A stretch of 64,000 nucleotides of DNA from Mucilaginibacter flavus (GTDB taxonomy: Bacteria; Bacteroidota; Bacteroidia; Sphingobacteriales; Sphingobacteriaceae): assembly GCF_030409315.1 (NCBI RefSeq), contig NZ_JAUFPS010000014.1:95648-159647 (forward strand), given 5' to 3'. Of the stretch, positions 9,625 through 17,979 are shown one piece after another (within the stretch, counting starts at the first letter, position 1; each line of letters starts with the position of its first letter). Both the position numbers and the translations under genes were made by a program. A model generated the notes under the pieces. The model saw only the letters and a program-made list of their open reading frames with translations. It did no database searches and was not told the DNA's origin.

Positions 9625-10128
9625 TTATCTTCCGAAAAAGTAATCTTTCTTATCAACGCGGTTAGGGTCTTCCAGCGGAAATTCCTTACGCATCGGGAAA
9701 GCTGTCATATCATCAACGTTTAAAATACGGCGCAAATCCGGGTGACCATCGAAGATCACACCAAAAAAGTCGTAAGTTTCACGTTCCATCCAGTTAGCTC
9801 CTTCCCAAAGTACAGTAGCTGTTGGGATGTGTACATCACCATCAACCAAAAATACTTTAATGCGGATGCGGGTATTGGTTGTTAAGCTGTGCAAGTGGTA
9901 GACAATACCAATTTGCTTTTCCTGCTCAGGGTAGTGTATGCCGGTAATATCTGTTAAAAATATAAAGCGAAGAGCGCCGTCAGTTTTCAAAAAAGTTAAC
10001 AGGTCGATGATCTGCTCGCGGCTCGTTTCTACCGTAAGCAAACCGTAAGGTTCGCCAACAAGAGTAACCTGCTCGCCAAATTTCTCGTCGATTCTTTTTA
10101 AAAGCTCTTCGTTAGGGATAGTGGCCAT
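9625..10128 (-). CDS. nuoC: NADH-quinone oxidoreductase subunit C
   Basis: This is the 30-kDa-type subunit of the complex I peripheral arm (167 residues), a structural partner of NuoD. The family signature WMERETYDFFGVIFDGHPDL with RRIL after it is present, as is the C-terminal FPLEDPNR stretch. It shares one base with the nuoB stop, so the pair is probably translationally coupled. Confidence 0.96.
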   Translation of the reverse strand: MATIPNEELLKRIDEKFGEQVTLVGEPYGLLTVETSREQIIDLLTFLKTDGALRFIFLTDITGIHYPEQEKQIGIVYHLHSLTTNTRIRIKVFLVDGDVHIPTATVLWEGANWMERETYDFFGVIFDGHPDLRRILNVDDMTAFPMRKEFPLEDPNRVDKKDYFFGR

Positions 10129-10670
10129 TATTGGATTCCGTATTTAGCTAATAATTCCTGGTATTTAGGCTCGTTTCTTCTGCGCAGGGTTTCGGTTTTC
10201 ACCAACTCCTGGATGTTCATAAAGCCATCAATGATAGCTTCCGGGCGCGGAGGACAACCAGGAACATAAACATCCACCGGGATAACTTCATCAATGCCTT
10301 GCAAAACAGAATAGGTATCAAATATACCACCGCTTGACGCGCATGCGCCTACAGCCATAACCCAACGGGGCTCGGCCATTTGCAGGTATACCTGACGAAG
10401 TACAGGTGCCATTTTTTTGGCGATAGTACCCATAACCATCAGCAAATCGGCCTGGCGTGGCGAAAAGCTCAAACGCTCGGCACCAAAACGGGAAAGATCA
10501 TAGTGAGAGGCCATTGTTGCCATAAATTCGATGCCGCAGCATGAAGTGGCGAAAGGCAAGGGCCATAATGAGTTAGCGCGGGCAAGTCCAACCGCTTTAT
10601 CAAGTGAGGTAGCAAAAAAGCCGGAACCTTCAACCCCTAAAGGGGCATTTACTATTTGAATATCACTCAT
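10128..10670 (-). CDS. nuoB: NADH-quinone oxidoreductase subunit B
   Basis: This subunit holds cluster N2, the last iron-sulfur cluster before quinone (180 residues). The ligands are Cys44 and Cys45 in the tandem CCGIEF motif, Cys110 in GACASSGG and Cys139 in VPGCPPRPE. It lies 119 bases downstream of nuoA; that gap has no clear repeat or gene. Confidence 0.97.
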   Translation of the reverse strand: MSDIQIVNAPLGVEGSGFFATSLDKAVGLARANSLWPLPFATSCCGIEFMATMASHYDLSRFGAERLSFSPRQADLLMVMGTIAKKMAPVLRQVYLQMAEPRWVMAVGACASSGGIFDTYSVLQGIDEVIPVDVYVPGCPPRPEAIIDGFMNIQELVKTETLRRRNEPKYQELLAKYGIQ

Positions 10671-10789
10671 TGAATAATGTTAATAGAAAACATGCCTTTG
10701 ATGACAGGTAACGAGCGCAAATTTAGTTAAATAACGATGTAAAAGGTACACTATGCGCAGCCAAGGATATATTTAGAATGAATCTAAAC

Positions 10790-11158
10790 TTAATCCCAGT
10801 CTAACGCGCCTTTTTTAATAACGTAGATAAAACCTAATAAAAGGGTAGCCATAAAGATGAACATTTCTACCATTCCTTGTTCGCCCATTGCTTTGAAATT
10901 TACAGCCCACGGGTACATGAATATAACCTCCACATCAAAAAGCACAAACAAAATAGCAACCAGGAAGTACTTGATAGAGATGGGAGTACGGGCGTTACCA
11001 ACAACCTCGATGCCCGATTCAAAAGGCGTTAGTTTATCTTTTGTTTTACGTTTAGGGCCTATTTTGTGTGTTACAAACATAGTAGTAACTACAAACCCTA
11101 TTGCAACCAGCATTTGAAAAATGATGGGCAAATAATTGATGGGTAAACTCTGTTCCAT
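10790..11158 (-). CDS. nuoA: NADH-quinone oxidoreductase subunit A
   Basis: This is a three-helix membrane subunit of complex I (122 residues). I place the start at the ATG at 11158 (MEQSLPINYLP), because the longer reading to 11206 would begin at TTG inside a word-repeat tract. The conserved loop KTKDKLTPFESGIEVVGNAR and the acidic helix FVLFDVEVIFMYPWA are present. It is the first gene of the nuo operon. A TATATTTG -7 box ends five bases upstream of the ATG, so the transcript may have almost no leader. Confidence 0.96.
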   Translation of the reverse strand: MEQSLPINYLPIIFQMLVAIGFVVTTMFVTHKIGPKRKTKDKLTPFESGIEVVGNARTPISIKYFLVAILFVLFDVEVIFMYPWAVNFKAMGEQGMVEMFIFMATLLLGFIYVIKKGALDWD

Positions 11159-11163
11159 GGATG

Positions 11164-11171
11164 CAAATATA
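11164..11171 (-). promoter_or_regulatory. Candidate -7 box of the nuo operon promoter
   Basis: The minus strand reads TATATTTG here, a full match to the Bacteroidota consensus TAnnTTTG, five bases before the nuoA ATG. No TTTG-like -33 box is seen at the usual 19-base spacing. If used, transcription would start at or very near the ATG. Confidence 0.5.
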
Positions 11172-11304
11172 GTAGAAAGAATCAAGAATTTAGAGTCAAG
11201 AATCAAGAGGCAAGAATCAAGATAAAACTTCTTTTAGTTGAGCAGCTTTATATTGATTGCATTCAATATCCTTTTACGAAAAGGACTACCGGAAGCCATA
11301 TTTA

Positions 11305-11358
11305 AAACAAAAAAAGAGCCAAGACTCAGAGAAACGCATTTCTCCAGTCTTGACTCTT
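11305..11358 (-). terminator. Rho-independent terminator after the TPR gene
   Basis: On the minus strand a stem of about 19 pairs with few mismatches (11314-11334 against 11339-11358, loop of four) is followed by a run of seven T and then more T-rich sequence. It lies 22 bases past the TPR gene stop and would end the exbB-to-TPR operon before nuoA. The arm is built from the CTTGACTC/CTTGATTC word family. Confidence 0.8.
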
Positions 11359-11379
11359 GATTCTTGATTCTAAAAAAGA

Positions 11380-13074
11380 CTATTTGCCTTTAGCAGCACC
11401 ACCGCCTTTGCGGGCAAAGAAAGCGATAACCTGTTTATTGGTTGGATCGTTGTCTTTTGCTTTGGTGTAAAAATCTGTTGCTTTGGCTAAATCCTTCTCT
11501 TTAAACTCGGCGAAGGTACCCAGGTAAACATAAGATTCAGCAAGGTTCTTTTTAGTTTTATCATCCGGTGAGCCTTTAGCATTGGCTACCTCGATATATT
11601 TTTCATAAAAAGGTTTAGCGTAACCTACAATGTTGTTACGGTCTTTATCTTTCAATTCGTTAACCCTTGCGCGATAAATGTAACCATCGGCAGTTGAAGG
11701 GCTTTTTTGAGTTACATATGAGAAAGCAGAATCTGCACGTGCAATTACTGAATCGGCACCTGGTTTTTTCTCGTCATAACCGTAGTAGTAGCTAACACCT
11801 TCGTAAAAGTAATCTAACAATTTAACGTTACGACCACTTTTTTGAGTTACCAATTTGTAAGCATCACCAGCCTGGATATATTTCTTTTGACCAAACAGCG
11901 ATTTAGCGATCTCGCCGTAAACATCAGTTTGGGTTGAATCCATTGCAAGCGCTTTTCTTAAAGTATTGATACCTACAGAATCCTGGTTTGATTTCATCTG
12001 GATTCTACCCAGGTATAAGTAATCACGTGGCAATATCCTTTTAGGATCTGCTTTGGTTATCCAGGTATTCATCGCGGTTGATGCAGCAGGGTAATCTTTA
12101 TTCTCATAAGCCGCATAAGCTAAATAGCGATATGCCCTTAAGTTTGAATTGGATGTTTTTGCAAGATCAGCGGCAACAGTTTGCAGTTCCTGGTATTGAC
12201 CTGCACTGATCAGGAAGTCGGCATAACGCATTTGCGACTCTGGCGAAAGATCTGTTAAGCTCAGGTATTTTTTATACTCTTCAACGGCTTGCTTGATTTT
12301 TACAGATGCCATTTTAGGATCGGCAGTTGCCCAACGGTTGTCGGTTTCTGCCCATTCGCGGTAAGCCGGACCGTAGTTAGGGTCGATAGCTAAAGCGTCC
12401 TGGAATTGTTTTTCAGAATCCTCAAAGTTATTGGCATATTTCCATAAAACGCCGGTGGCTACCTTAGCCGCTGGGTTTTTAGGATCGATGGTTGAAGCAT
12501 CTGAGTAAGCCTGGTAAGCTTCGTTACTTTTAATTTGTGAAGCAAAGGCGTCACCTAAAGTAATCAAAAGCTCAACATCTTTAGGAGCTACAACTTTACC
12601 TTTTTGCAAAACAGCAATGGCCGCGCTTGCATCATCAACAGATACTTTGCCATCGGTAGTTACCGGTAACAGGTAGGCCTTACCAACATAAGTGTATGGA
12701 TCGCCGCTTTTGCCTGCAAGGGCAACCGCCTGGTTAAAGTTGGTTGTAGCGCCAGCTTTATCTTTGTTTAAACGGGCAACCGCTCCTAAACCTGCATAAT
12801 TTAAGCCCGATTTTGGATTTACAGCAATACCTTTATCAAAAGCAGTTTTAGCCGAATCGGCGTAATCCTGTTTAATGTATACCCAGCCCAGGTAAAAGAA
12901 ATTCTCGTCCTTAGTGCTCTGAGTCACTGTAAGGTTTTTGAGCATCGATTTGGCTTTTTGATATTGTTCGGCGTCAATAGCTTTTTTGGCGTCGGCAAGA
13001 CTCTGCGCAAAAACTGATGAACCTATAAATACCAGTCCTAATGATGCCGTAGCTATTTTACTGATTATTTTCAT
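11380..13074 (-). CDS. Periplasmic TPR-repeat protein of the ExbBD-TonB operon
   Basis: This is a 564-residue protein with an N-terminal signal peptide (about residues 1-23, ending VFAQ) followed by tetratricopeptide repeats along nearly the whole length; helical pairs such as FFYLGWVYIKQDYADSAKTA and YREWAETDNRW are typical. TPR proteins act as scaffolds, so it may bridge envelope partners. It is the last gene of the operon, nine bases after the PstS-like lipoprotein, and ends in a glycine/lysine tail (RKGGGAAKGK). Conserved linkage to exbBD-tonB in Bacteroidota is recalled from similar genomes. The specific function is unknown. Confidence 0.85.
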   Translation of the reverse strand: MKIISKIATASLGLVFIGSSVFAQSLADAKKAIDAEQYQKAKSMLKNLTVTQSTKDENFFYLGWVYIKQDYADSAKTAFDKGIAVNPKSGLNYAGLGAVARLNKDKAGATTNFNQAVALAGKSGDPYTYVGKAYLLPVTTDGKVSVDDASAAIAVLQKGKVVAPKDVELLITLGDAFASQIKSNEAYQAYSDASTIDPKNPAAKVATGVLWKYANNFEDSEKQFQDALAIDPNYGPAYREWAETDNRWATADPKMASVKIKQAVEEYKKYLSLTDLSPESQMRYADFLISAGQYQELQTVAADLAKTSNSNLRAYRYLAYAAYENKDYPAASTAMNTWITKADPKRILPRDYLYLGRIQMKSNQDSVGINTLRKALAMDSTQTDVYGEIAKSLFGQKKYIQAGDAYKLVTQKSGRNVKLLDYFYEGVSYYYGYDEKKPGADSVIARADSAFSYVTQKSPSTADGYIYRARVNELKDKDRNNIVGYAKPFYEKYIEVANAKGSPDDKTKKNLAESYVYLGTFAEFKEKDLAKATDFYTKAKDNDPTNKQVIAFFARKGGGAAKGK

Positions 13075-13083
13075 CTTATTTAG

Positions 13084-14010
13084 TTATAATTTACTTCTTA
13101 CGTTAATTTCTCTTGGTGGCATATTATCAGGCAATAAACCCGATCTTAATATGATTCGCTGCCCTACATCACCAGCTATAAAATTGGCAAATCCCATTGC
13201 TAAGCCCGATTTACTTGAACAGTCAACAATATATAATCCCCTGCTTAAAGGGTACTGTTTTAAGACAAGTGTTTCCTGCGAAGGTTTAAAATACTGGTCG
13301 GGATACTTTTTATTAGCTTCATCCTTAACGCCTACAATTTTAATATTATCTACGTAGGAGGCATAATCTTTATCCGGATCTACCAGCCAGCTGTAACCTG
13401 TAATACCCAAGGCCCCGGGATGTTCGCTCACATACTTTAGTACCTCTTTGTTAGATTTAAGCGCGTAAATATTTTTTTGCTTAAATTCCTTATTACCCGA
13501 TAACTCTTTCAAATATCTTACCAAACTTGAATTGGGGTTATCAAAAACTATAGTTTTATTAGGATCACCCACTCCGTTAAGCATCTTTTTTAACTCCCCA
13601 ACAGAGGTAAGGGTATCCTTTGAACTCTTATTTACAATAAGTGTTACCGCGTCAATAGCAAAGCGTAATACCTTAACATCTAATGAACGCCTTTTAATCA
13701 CATTAATTTCGGCTGTATCCAAATCTCGCGATAGTATGGCTACCCTCACGCTATCGTTCAACAGTAAATTCACAGCATGGTTTTCTGTAAGGTATGATAC
13801 TTCGGGATCGGCTTTAGGATATCTGCTTTTAAAAATATACATCTCCTGCCCTACTATTGGTGCAAACGAATCATCAACAGCAAATTTCACTTTACCAGAT
13901 GTAAAATCATCTGTGCCAAGATCCTTTACAGGTTTTTGATCACAAGCTTGTAAAGTAGCTATTACACCCAATGCCAGAAACGCGTATTTTAACTTATTCA
14001 TCGTCTTCAT
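13084..14010 (-). CDS. PstS-like substrate-binding lipoprotein
   Basis: This is a 308-residue protein with a lipoprotein signal (lipobox LQAC, Cys23 from the upstream start; ATG codons at 14010 and 14001). The rest resembles a phosphate-type periplasmic binding protein (PBP-like fold), with stretches such as VFDNPNSSLVRYLKEL and GALGITGYSWLVDP. There is no PstABC transporter next to it. It lies inside a TonB/ExbBD operon and overlaps the small upstream gene by 17 bases. A role in sensing or binding a ligand for the TonB machine is an inference; a phosphate ligand is not shown. Confidence 0.8.
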   Translation of the reverse strand: MKTMNKLKYAFLALGVIATLQACDQKPVKDLGTDDFTSGKVKFAVDDSFAPIVGQEMYIFKSRYPKADPEVSYLTENHAVNLLLNDSVRVAILSRDLDTAEINVIKRRSLDVKVLRFAIDAVTLIVNKSSKDTLTSVGELKKMLNGVGDPNKTIVFDNPNSSLVRYLKELSGNKEFKQKNIYALKSNKEVLKYVSEHPGALGITGYSWLVDPDKDYASYVDNIKIVGVKDEANKKYPDQYFKPSQETLVLKQYPLSRGLYIVDCSSKSGLAMGFANFIAGDVGQRIILRSGLLPDNMPPREINVRSKL

Positions 14011-14242
14011 CTTCCTTGTCGTACTGATCTTTTTTGAACAATCTTGAAAACCTTAAACCCGCGTAAACGATAATAAAGGCCCCAAAAAGAATACGTTGAT
14101 ATGGCTGTAAGGATAATTGAAGCTTATCCCAAAACATGATCATTAATCCAAAAGCTACAAAGCAAATGAATACGGTAGCTCCTATAATAAGCAAAAACCG
14201 CCTTTTGGGCGATTTTTGCTTATTTCTAAAATTTGTTGACAT
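13994..14242 (-). CDS. Small two-helix membrane protein in the TonB operon
   Basis: This 82-residue protein has a basic N-terminus (NFRNKQKSPKRR), two hydrophobic segments (about residues 16-34 and 46-62) and a very acidic tail (DKEDEDDE). It matches no family I can name. It starts four bases after the tonB stop and overlaps the next gene by 17 bases, so it is clearly part of the operon. Position suggests an accessory or assembly protein of the ExbBD-TonB complex. That is inference. Confidence 0.75.
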   Translation of the reverse strand: MSTNFRNKQKSPKRRFLLIIGATVFICFVAFGLMIMFWDKLQLSLQPYQRILFGAFIIVYAGLRFSRLFKKDQYDKEDEDDE

Positions 14243-14246
14243 TATC

Positions 14247-15077
14247 TTAATTGTCTCCAGCTAAGGTAAAGCTTACTGGTACGCTATATTGTACGCGTAC
14301 CGGACGGCCGTTTTGGATACCTGGCTTCCATTTTGGTGAAGATTTCAAAGCGCGGATCGCTTCGGCATCAGTACCCTGGCTAAGGCTTCTTGAAACCTTA
14401 ATATCAGTTAATGAACCATCACGTTCCACAACGAAGGTAAGGATTACACGACCTTGGGTACCGTTTTCACGGTCAACAGCAGGGTAACGGATAGTTTTAC
14501 CTAAGTATCTTCCAAAAGCCTCAACACCCCCCGGAAACTCCGGTAAGTTTTCAACTGATGCAAAGATCTTATTAGGATCTTCCTCAACTACTTGTTTAAT
14601 ATCTGAGTTACCTACCGGCTCATCAATTCTGATTTCCTGGTTAGGATCACCTTTTTGATCTTTTTGTCCCGGATCTGCTACAGCAAGTTCCTTAACGGTT
14701 GGTGGATCTTTCTCCTTAACCTCGTTATCTGGTTTTACAACCGGAGGCGGGAAACGCACCTGGTCCACTTTTGGTTTTGGTGGTTCTGGTGGCGGCGGAG
14801 GTGGTTTTTTGGTTTGATCCACCGGTGGCGGCGGTAACAGAACAACGTCTGTTATCTTTACTTTTTCATCAGCTTTTGGAACCAACCCTTTCAGTTTGTT
14901 AATTATAGTAGGCAAAGAAATGATAAACACAAACACTATAATGGCAATTACAAGTGCCCTGTTAGTGTTTTTTGAATTATCCTTTCTCAGTTCATAAGCA
15001 CCGTATGCTTTATTCCTGCTATTAAAAACAACGTCGATCCATTTCTGATCTAATATGTCTAATTTTGATCCAAACAT
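14247..15077 (-). CDS. TonB-family energy transducer
   Basis: This protein of 276 residues should couple the inner-membrane proton motive force to outer-membrane receptors. It has a cytoplasmic N-terminus, one membrane helix (about residues 42-61), a long proline-rich periplasmic linker (VLLPPPPVDQ, then a run of six prolines), and a C-terminal TonB domain (about 185-276) with PEFPGGVEAFGRYLGKTIRYP and the motif GRVILTFVVERDGSL. It is preceded by two exbD genes and exbB, so the whole motor is encoded together. Confidence 0.93.
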   Translation of the reverse strand: MFGSKLDILDQKWIDVVFNSRNKAYGAYELRKDNSKNTNRALVIAIIVFVFIISLPTIINKLKGLVPKADEKVKITDVVLLPPPPVDQTKKPPPPPPEPPKPKVDQVRFPPPVVKPDNEVKEKDPPTVKELAVADPGQKDQKGDPNQEIRIDEPVGNSDIKQVVEEDPNKIFASVENLPEFPGGVEAFGRYLGKTIRYPAVDRENGTQGRVILTFVVERDGSLTDIKVSRSLSQGTDAEAIRALKSSPKWKPGIQNGRPVRVQYSVPVSFTLAGDN

Positions 15078-15112
15078 TTTTGTCAGGCTTTAATGTTAGT
15101 TAACGTTATTTA

Positions 15113-15661
15113 TTATTTCTTGGTATCGTTGTACAGATTTTCTCTCTTCAACAGTTCAATTTCTGGTGCTGTGATATCAACAATACCGTACATCTGTATA
15201 TTGGTGATGTTCATTTCATCCAATACGCTAACCACGTTTTTGTATTTTGACTTGTCACTTGGTTTTATTACAACAAAAATAGTTTTACCGGTTTTGTCCT
15301 GCACTTCTTTACTTTTTTCAACAAGTAATTTGCGCAAGCCATCTTTGCCGTAGTTGATAACTTCTGGTGCCGATTTGCCTGGTTCGCCAAGATACCACTC
15401 CAATTTATCATCACTACCTAACAACAGGGTTAATGAACGTGAAGCGGCAATAGGCAACTGATCTTTGGTTTTCTCATCCTTATCAGGCATTGCAAGGTCC
15501 ATCGCTTTAGGCTTGGCCAATGTGGTGGTCATGATAAAGAAAGTAATTAATAAGAAAGCCAGATCCACCATCGCGGTTAAATCTATACGGGTTGATTGCT
15601 TTTTACTGCGTACCTTACCGCCTTTATGTTTGCCTCCCCCGGAGGTGTCTAATTCTGCCAT
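15113..15661 (-). CDS. exbD: ExbD/TolR biopolymer transport protein (second copy)
   Basis: This 182-residue protein has a cytoplasmic basic N-terminus, one membrane helix with the proton-binding Asp in the motif RIDLTAMVDLAFLLITFFIM, and a periplasmic domain. ExbD pairs inside the ExbB pentamer drive TonB. It lies six bases from the other exbD, and the two differ clearly in the periplasmic part, so they may form a heterodimer. Confidence 0.93.
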   Translation of the reverse strand: MAELDTSGGGKHKGGKVRSKKQSTRIDLTAMVDLAFLLITFFIMTTTLAKPKAMDLAMPDKDEKTKDQLPIAASRSLTLLLGSDDKLEWYLGEPGKSAPEVINYGKDGLRKLLVEKSKEVQDKTGKTIFVVIKPSDKSKYKNVVSVLDEMNITNIQMYGIVDITAPEIELLKRENLYNDTKK

Positions 15662-15667
15662 GATTCC

Positions 15668-16294
15668 TTATTTTGATTTAGGGGCAGGTCCACCGCCACT
15701 AACTGAGGTTATTAAACTAAACTTATTAAGTTTTTGCTTTTGCAAAATCCCAATAACATCCTTTATAACAGGGTAGTCTTCCTTGCTATCGCCTTTTATA
15801 GCTACACGCATTTGTACGTTGTGCAATGCAGCGGTAGCTTTACGGGCTTCACGTATCCAGTTAAAAAGCTCATTAGTTACAGAGTCTCTTGGGATACCAG
15901 GCTGAGCGAAGGTTTTCTTTTGCTCTGATGATAGCGCAAGGAACTGATGCATGTTGGCAATCGGTACTCCAAATGATTCTACACTTGAAAACTTTTTCAG
16001 CTCTTCTGGTGTAAATGTCTGTTTGTAAATAGCCCCAACTTGCTCTAAGGTAGCTTTACGAAGATCCGTTCCTTCAATACCGAAGAAAGCTTTATTGCTG
16101 CCTACAGTTACTGTAGCAAAATTTTCATCAGGAACAGGTATTTGAATAGAAGACCTTGGCACATCGATTGGAACCGGATCATCGGTTCTTGGTTTTGCAG
16201 TTAATATAAAGAAAGTTAACAACAGGAATGCCACATCGCACATGGCGGTCATGTCAATTGCTGTACTCTTTCTTGGAACTTTTATCCTTGCCAT
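15668..16294 (-). CDS. exbD: ExbD/TolR biopolymer transport protein (first copy)
   Basis: This 208-residue ExbD has the helix motif AIDMTAMCDVAFLLLTFFIL with the conserved Asp, preceded by a basic stretch (KVPRKST). The periplasmic region is longer than in the second copy and carries an insertion around residues 85-130. It follows exbB by 87 bases. Two exbD genes in a row are common in Bacteroidota. Confidence 0.93.
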   Translation of the reverse strand: MARIKVPRKSTAIDMTAMCDVAFLLLTFFILTAKPRTDDPVPIDVPRSSIQIPVPDENFATVTVGSNKAFFGIEGTDLRKATLEQVGAIYKQTFTPEELKKFSSVESFGVPIANMHQFLALSSEQKKTFAQPGIPRDSVTNELFNWIREARKATAALHNVQMRVAIKGDSKEDYPVIKDVIGILQKQKLNKFSLITSVSGGGPAPKSK

Positions 16295-16381
16295 ATTAAA
16301 AATCTTTTAAAAATATATAGTGTAATGAATTAAAATCTCTGCCTTTACAATTGTGCTTAAGGCAGAAGCACTAATATATTT

Positions 16382-17221
16382 TTATTTGTTTTTGTGTGAT
16401 GACGCAAATGTTTGAACAATGCTGAAACCGGTTTCGTCAATAGCGTAAGTCAGTTTATCAATTTTTGATGTAAATACGTTGTACATGATAATTGAGATAG
16501 CTGAAGTACTGATACCTAAAGCTGTGTTGATCAAAGCTTCAGAGATGTGTGACGAAAGCTCAGAAGGGTTTGGAGCACCTGCGGCAGCTAACGTAGAGAA
16601 TGCACCAATCATACCGATTACCGTACCTAACAAACCGGTTAATGTACCGATAGATACTAATGTAGCGATGATGGTTAAGTTTTGCTCTAACATAGGCATT
16701 TCTAAAGCTGTAGCTTCTTCGATGTCTTTTTGGATAGCTAATGTTTTTTGGTCAACGTCAAGGTTTGGTTCAGCTTCCATTTCAGCATATTTTTTCAACG
16801 CCGATTTGATAACTGCTGCTACAGAACCTTTTTGTTTATCGCACTCAGCTGATGCTGCGTTGATGTTGCCAGCGTTTAAAGAAGCCTGTACTTTTCTAAC
16901 GAAAGAATCAACGCTTCCTGTACCTGATGCTTTACCGATAACTACGAAACGCTCGATAGAGAACACGATAACCATTAACAGGAAAGACATGATCATTGGC
17001 ACGATAACACCACCTTTGTGTACAGTACCGAAGATATCTGCAGGCGTACCGTTAGCAGAAGTATCGCCGCCTTTAAAGTGGCTTGGATCGCCCAGGATGA
17101 AAATAAATATGCAGATTGCTACTATAATACAAATTGGAATAGTTAAAGAAGCAAACATGCCAGATGCACTTGAGCTTTCTTTTTTAACAGGAGTAGTTGG
17201 TTTTGTTGGAGCGTTTGCCAT
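16382..17221 (-). CDS. exbB: MotA/TolQ/ExbB proton channel family protein
   Basis: This is the proton channel subunit of the TonB motor (279 residues). It has a first membrane helix at about residues 25-45, a second around 70-90, a cytoplasmic helical region, and the C-terminal paired helices with the family core LLGTVIGMIGAFSTLAAAG and the next helix SEALINTALGISTSAISIIMYN. It is the first gene of the seven-gene operon. A TATTTTTG -7 box lies about 70 bases upstream. Confidence 0.94.
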   Translation of the reverse strand: MANAPTKPTTPVKKESSSASGMFASLTIPICIIVAICIFIFILGDPSHFKGGDTSANGTPADIFGTVHKGGVIVPMIMSFLLMVIVFSIERFVVIGKASGTGSVDSFVRKVQASLNAGNINAASAECDKQKGSVAAVIKSALKKYAEMEAEPNLDVDQKTLAIQKDIEEATALEMPMLEQNLTIIATLVSIGTLTGLLGTVIGMIGAFSTLAAAGAPNPSELSSHISEALINTALGISTSAISIIMYNVFTSKIDKLTYAIDETGFSIVQTFASSHKNK

Positions 17222-17632
17222 TACTTTTAATTTTTAGTTTTTAGTTTTTGTTTATATTATAAGTTAGTTAAATGTGCATGTTTTGCGAATAACAAAAATA
17301 GAATTTTCTTTAAATAAAAAAATCATTTATATTATTCTTTACAATTTTTTAATACCAAATTACATTTTGTTTGCAATTGGATATAGATAACGCAACAATG
17401 TTAATTTATTGTGTGTTACCACAACAATTATTTGCAATGAAAACCATTTTTTTTAACATTATCAAGCAATACTAATAAAATTTATGCGACTATTCTGTTA
17501 CAATAACTTTTAGCTTTATATTTATTATGCCTGTAACGCCAAACAAAATTGGCCCGGTTTATATGTTTTGGTGTATAATTTACGCTTAGTATTGGCTTAA
17601 ATGGCAGTTTGCCCGGCAATTAGCCTATAAAA
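17222..17632. promoter_or_regulatory. AT-rich upstream region of exbB with a candidate -7 box
   Basis: The 411 bases between exbB and yciH carry no gene. The minus strand reads TATTTTTG at 17293-17300, which fits the -7 consensus TAnnTTTG; at 19-base spacing the -33 region is T-rich but is not TTTG. The first 30 bases before exbB are TTTTTAG-like words. I see no RNA family in the rest. Confidence 0.45.
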
Positions 17633-17968
17633 TTAACCGCCTGCCTTTTTTGCCTTAAAACCATCGGTTTGCAGCAAGGTTAATATTTTATCCCTAAAAT
17701 CGCCCTGGATCAATATTTCGCCGTCTTTTACCGAACCACCTACCCCACATTTTGTTTTTAACTTTTTGCCTATGGTTTCCAAATCGGCATCGGTACCAAT
17801 AAAGCCGGTAACCCGGGTTACCAGCTTGCTGCCACCTTTCCTATCCAGGTATATTTTTAAGTTTTGCTGTTGCGGCGGTAATGTTTCAGCGGCATCGTTC
17901 CCGTTTTCCTGGTATGCAAAATCCGGATCGGTTGAATAAACTACGCCTGTAAAATTCTTTTTAGCCAT
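17633..17968 (-). CDS. yciH: SUI1/YciH-family translation factor
   Basis: This 111-residue protein has an N-terminal variable part and a C-terminal eIF1/SUI1 domain (about 35-108). The family stretch is visible: [16 protein letters not shown], then [20 protein letters not shown]. YciH-type proteins act at translation initiation in bacteria, but their exact role is unsettled. It follows the lipid kinase by 11 bases and is probably co-transcribed with it. Confidence 0.9.
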   Translation of the reverse strand: MAKKNFTGVVYSTDPDFAYQENGNDAAETLPPQQQNLKIYLDRKGGSKLVTRVTGFIGTDADLETIGKKLKTKCGVGGSVKDGEILIQGDFRDKILTLLQTDGFKAKKAGG

Positions 17969-17979
17969 AATAGTATGTT

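Noticed and set aside
13084..14010. Phosphate ABC transporter operon
   Set aside because: The PstS-like gene has no pstC, pstA or pstB beside it; it lies inside the TonB operon.
16479..17237. Long open frame (252 codons) opposite exbB
   Set aside because: It is an antisense shadow of a strongly conserved gene; the composition mirrors exbB codons.
17237..17632. Small RNA or riboswitch upstream of exbB
   Set aside because: The stretch is AT-rich without a stable conserved fold or known motif that I can recognise.
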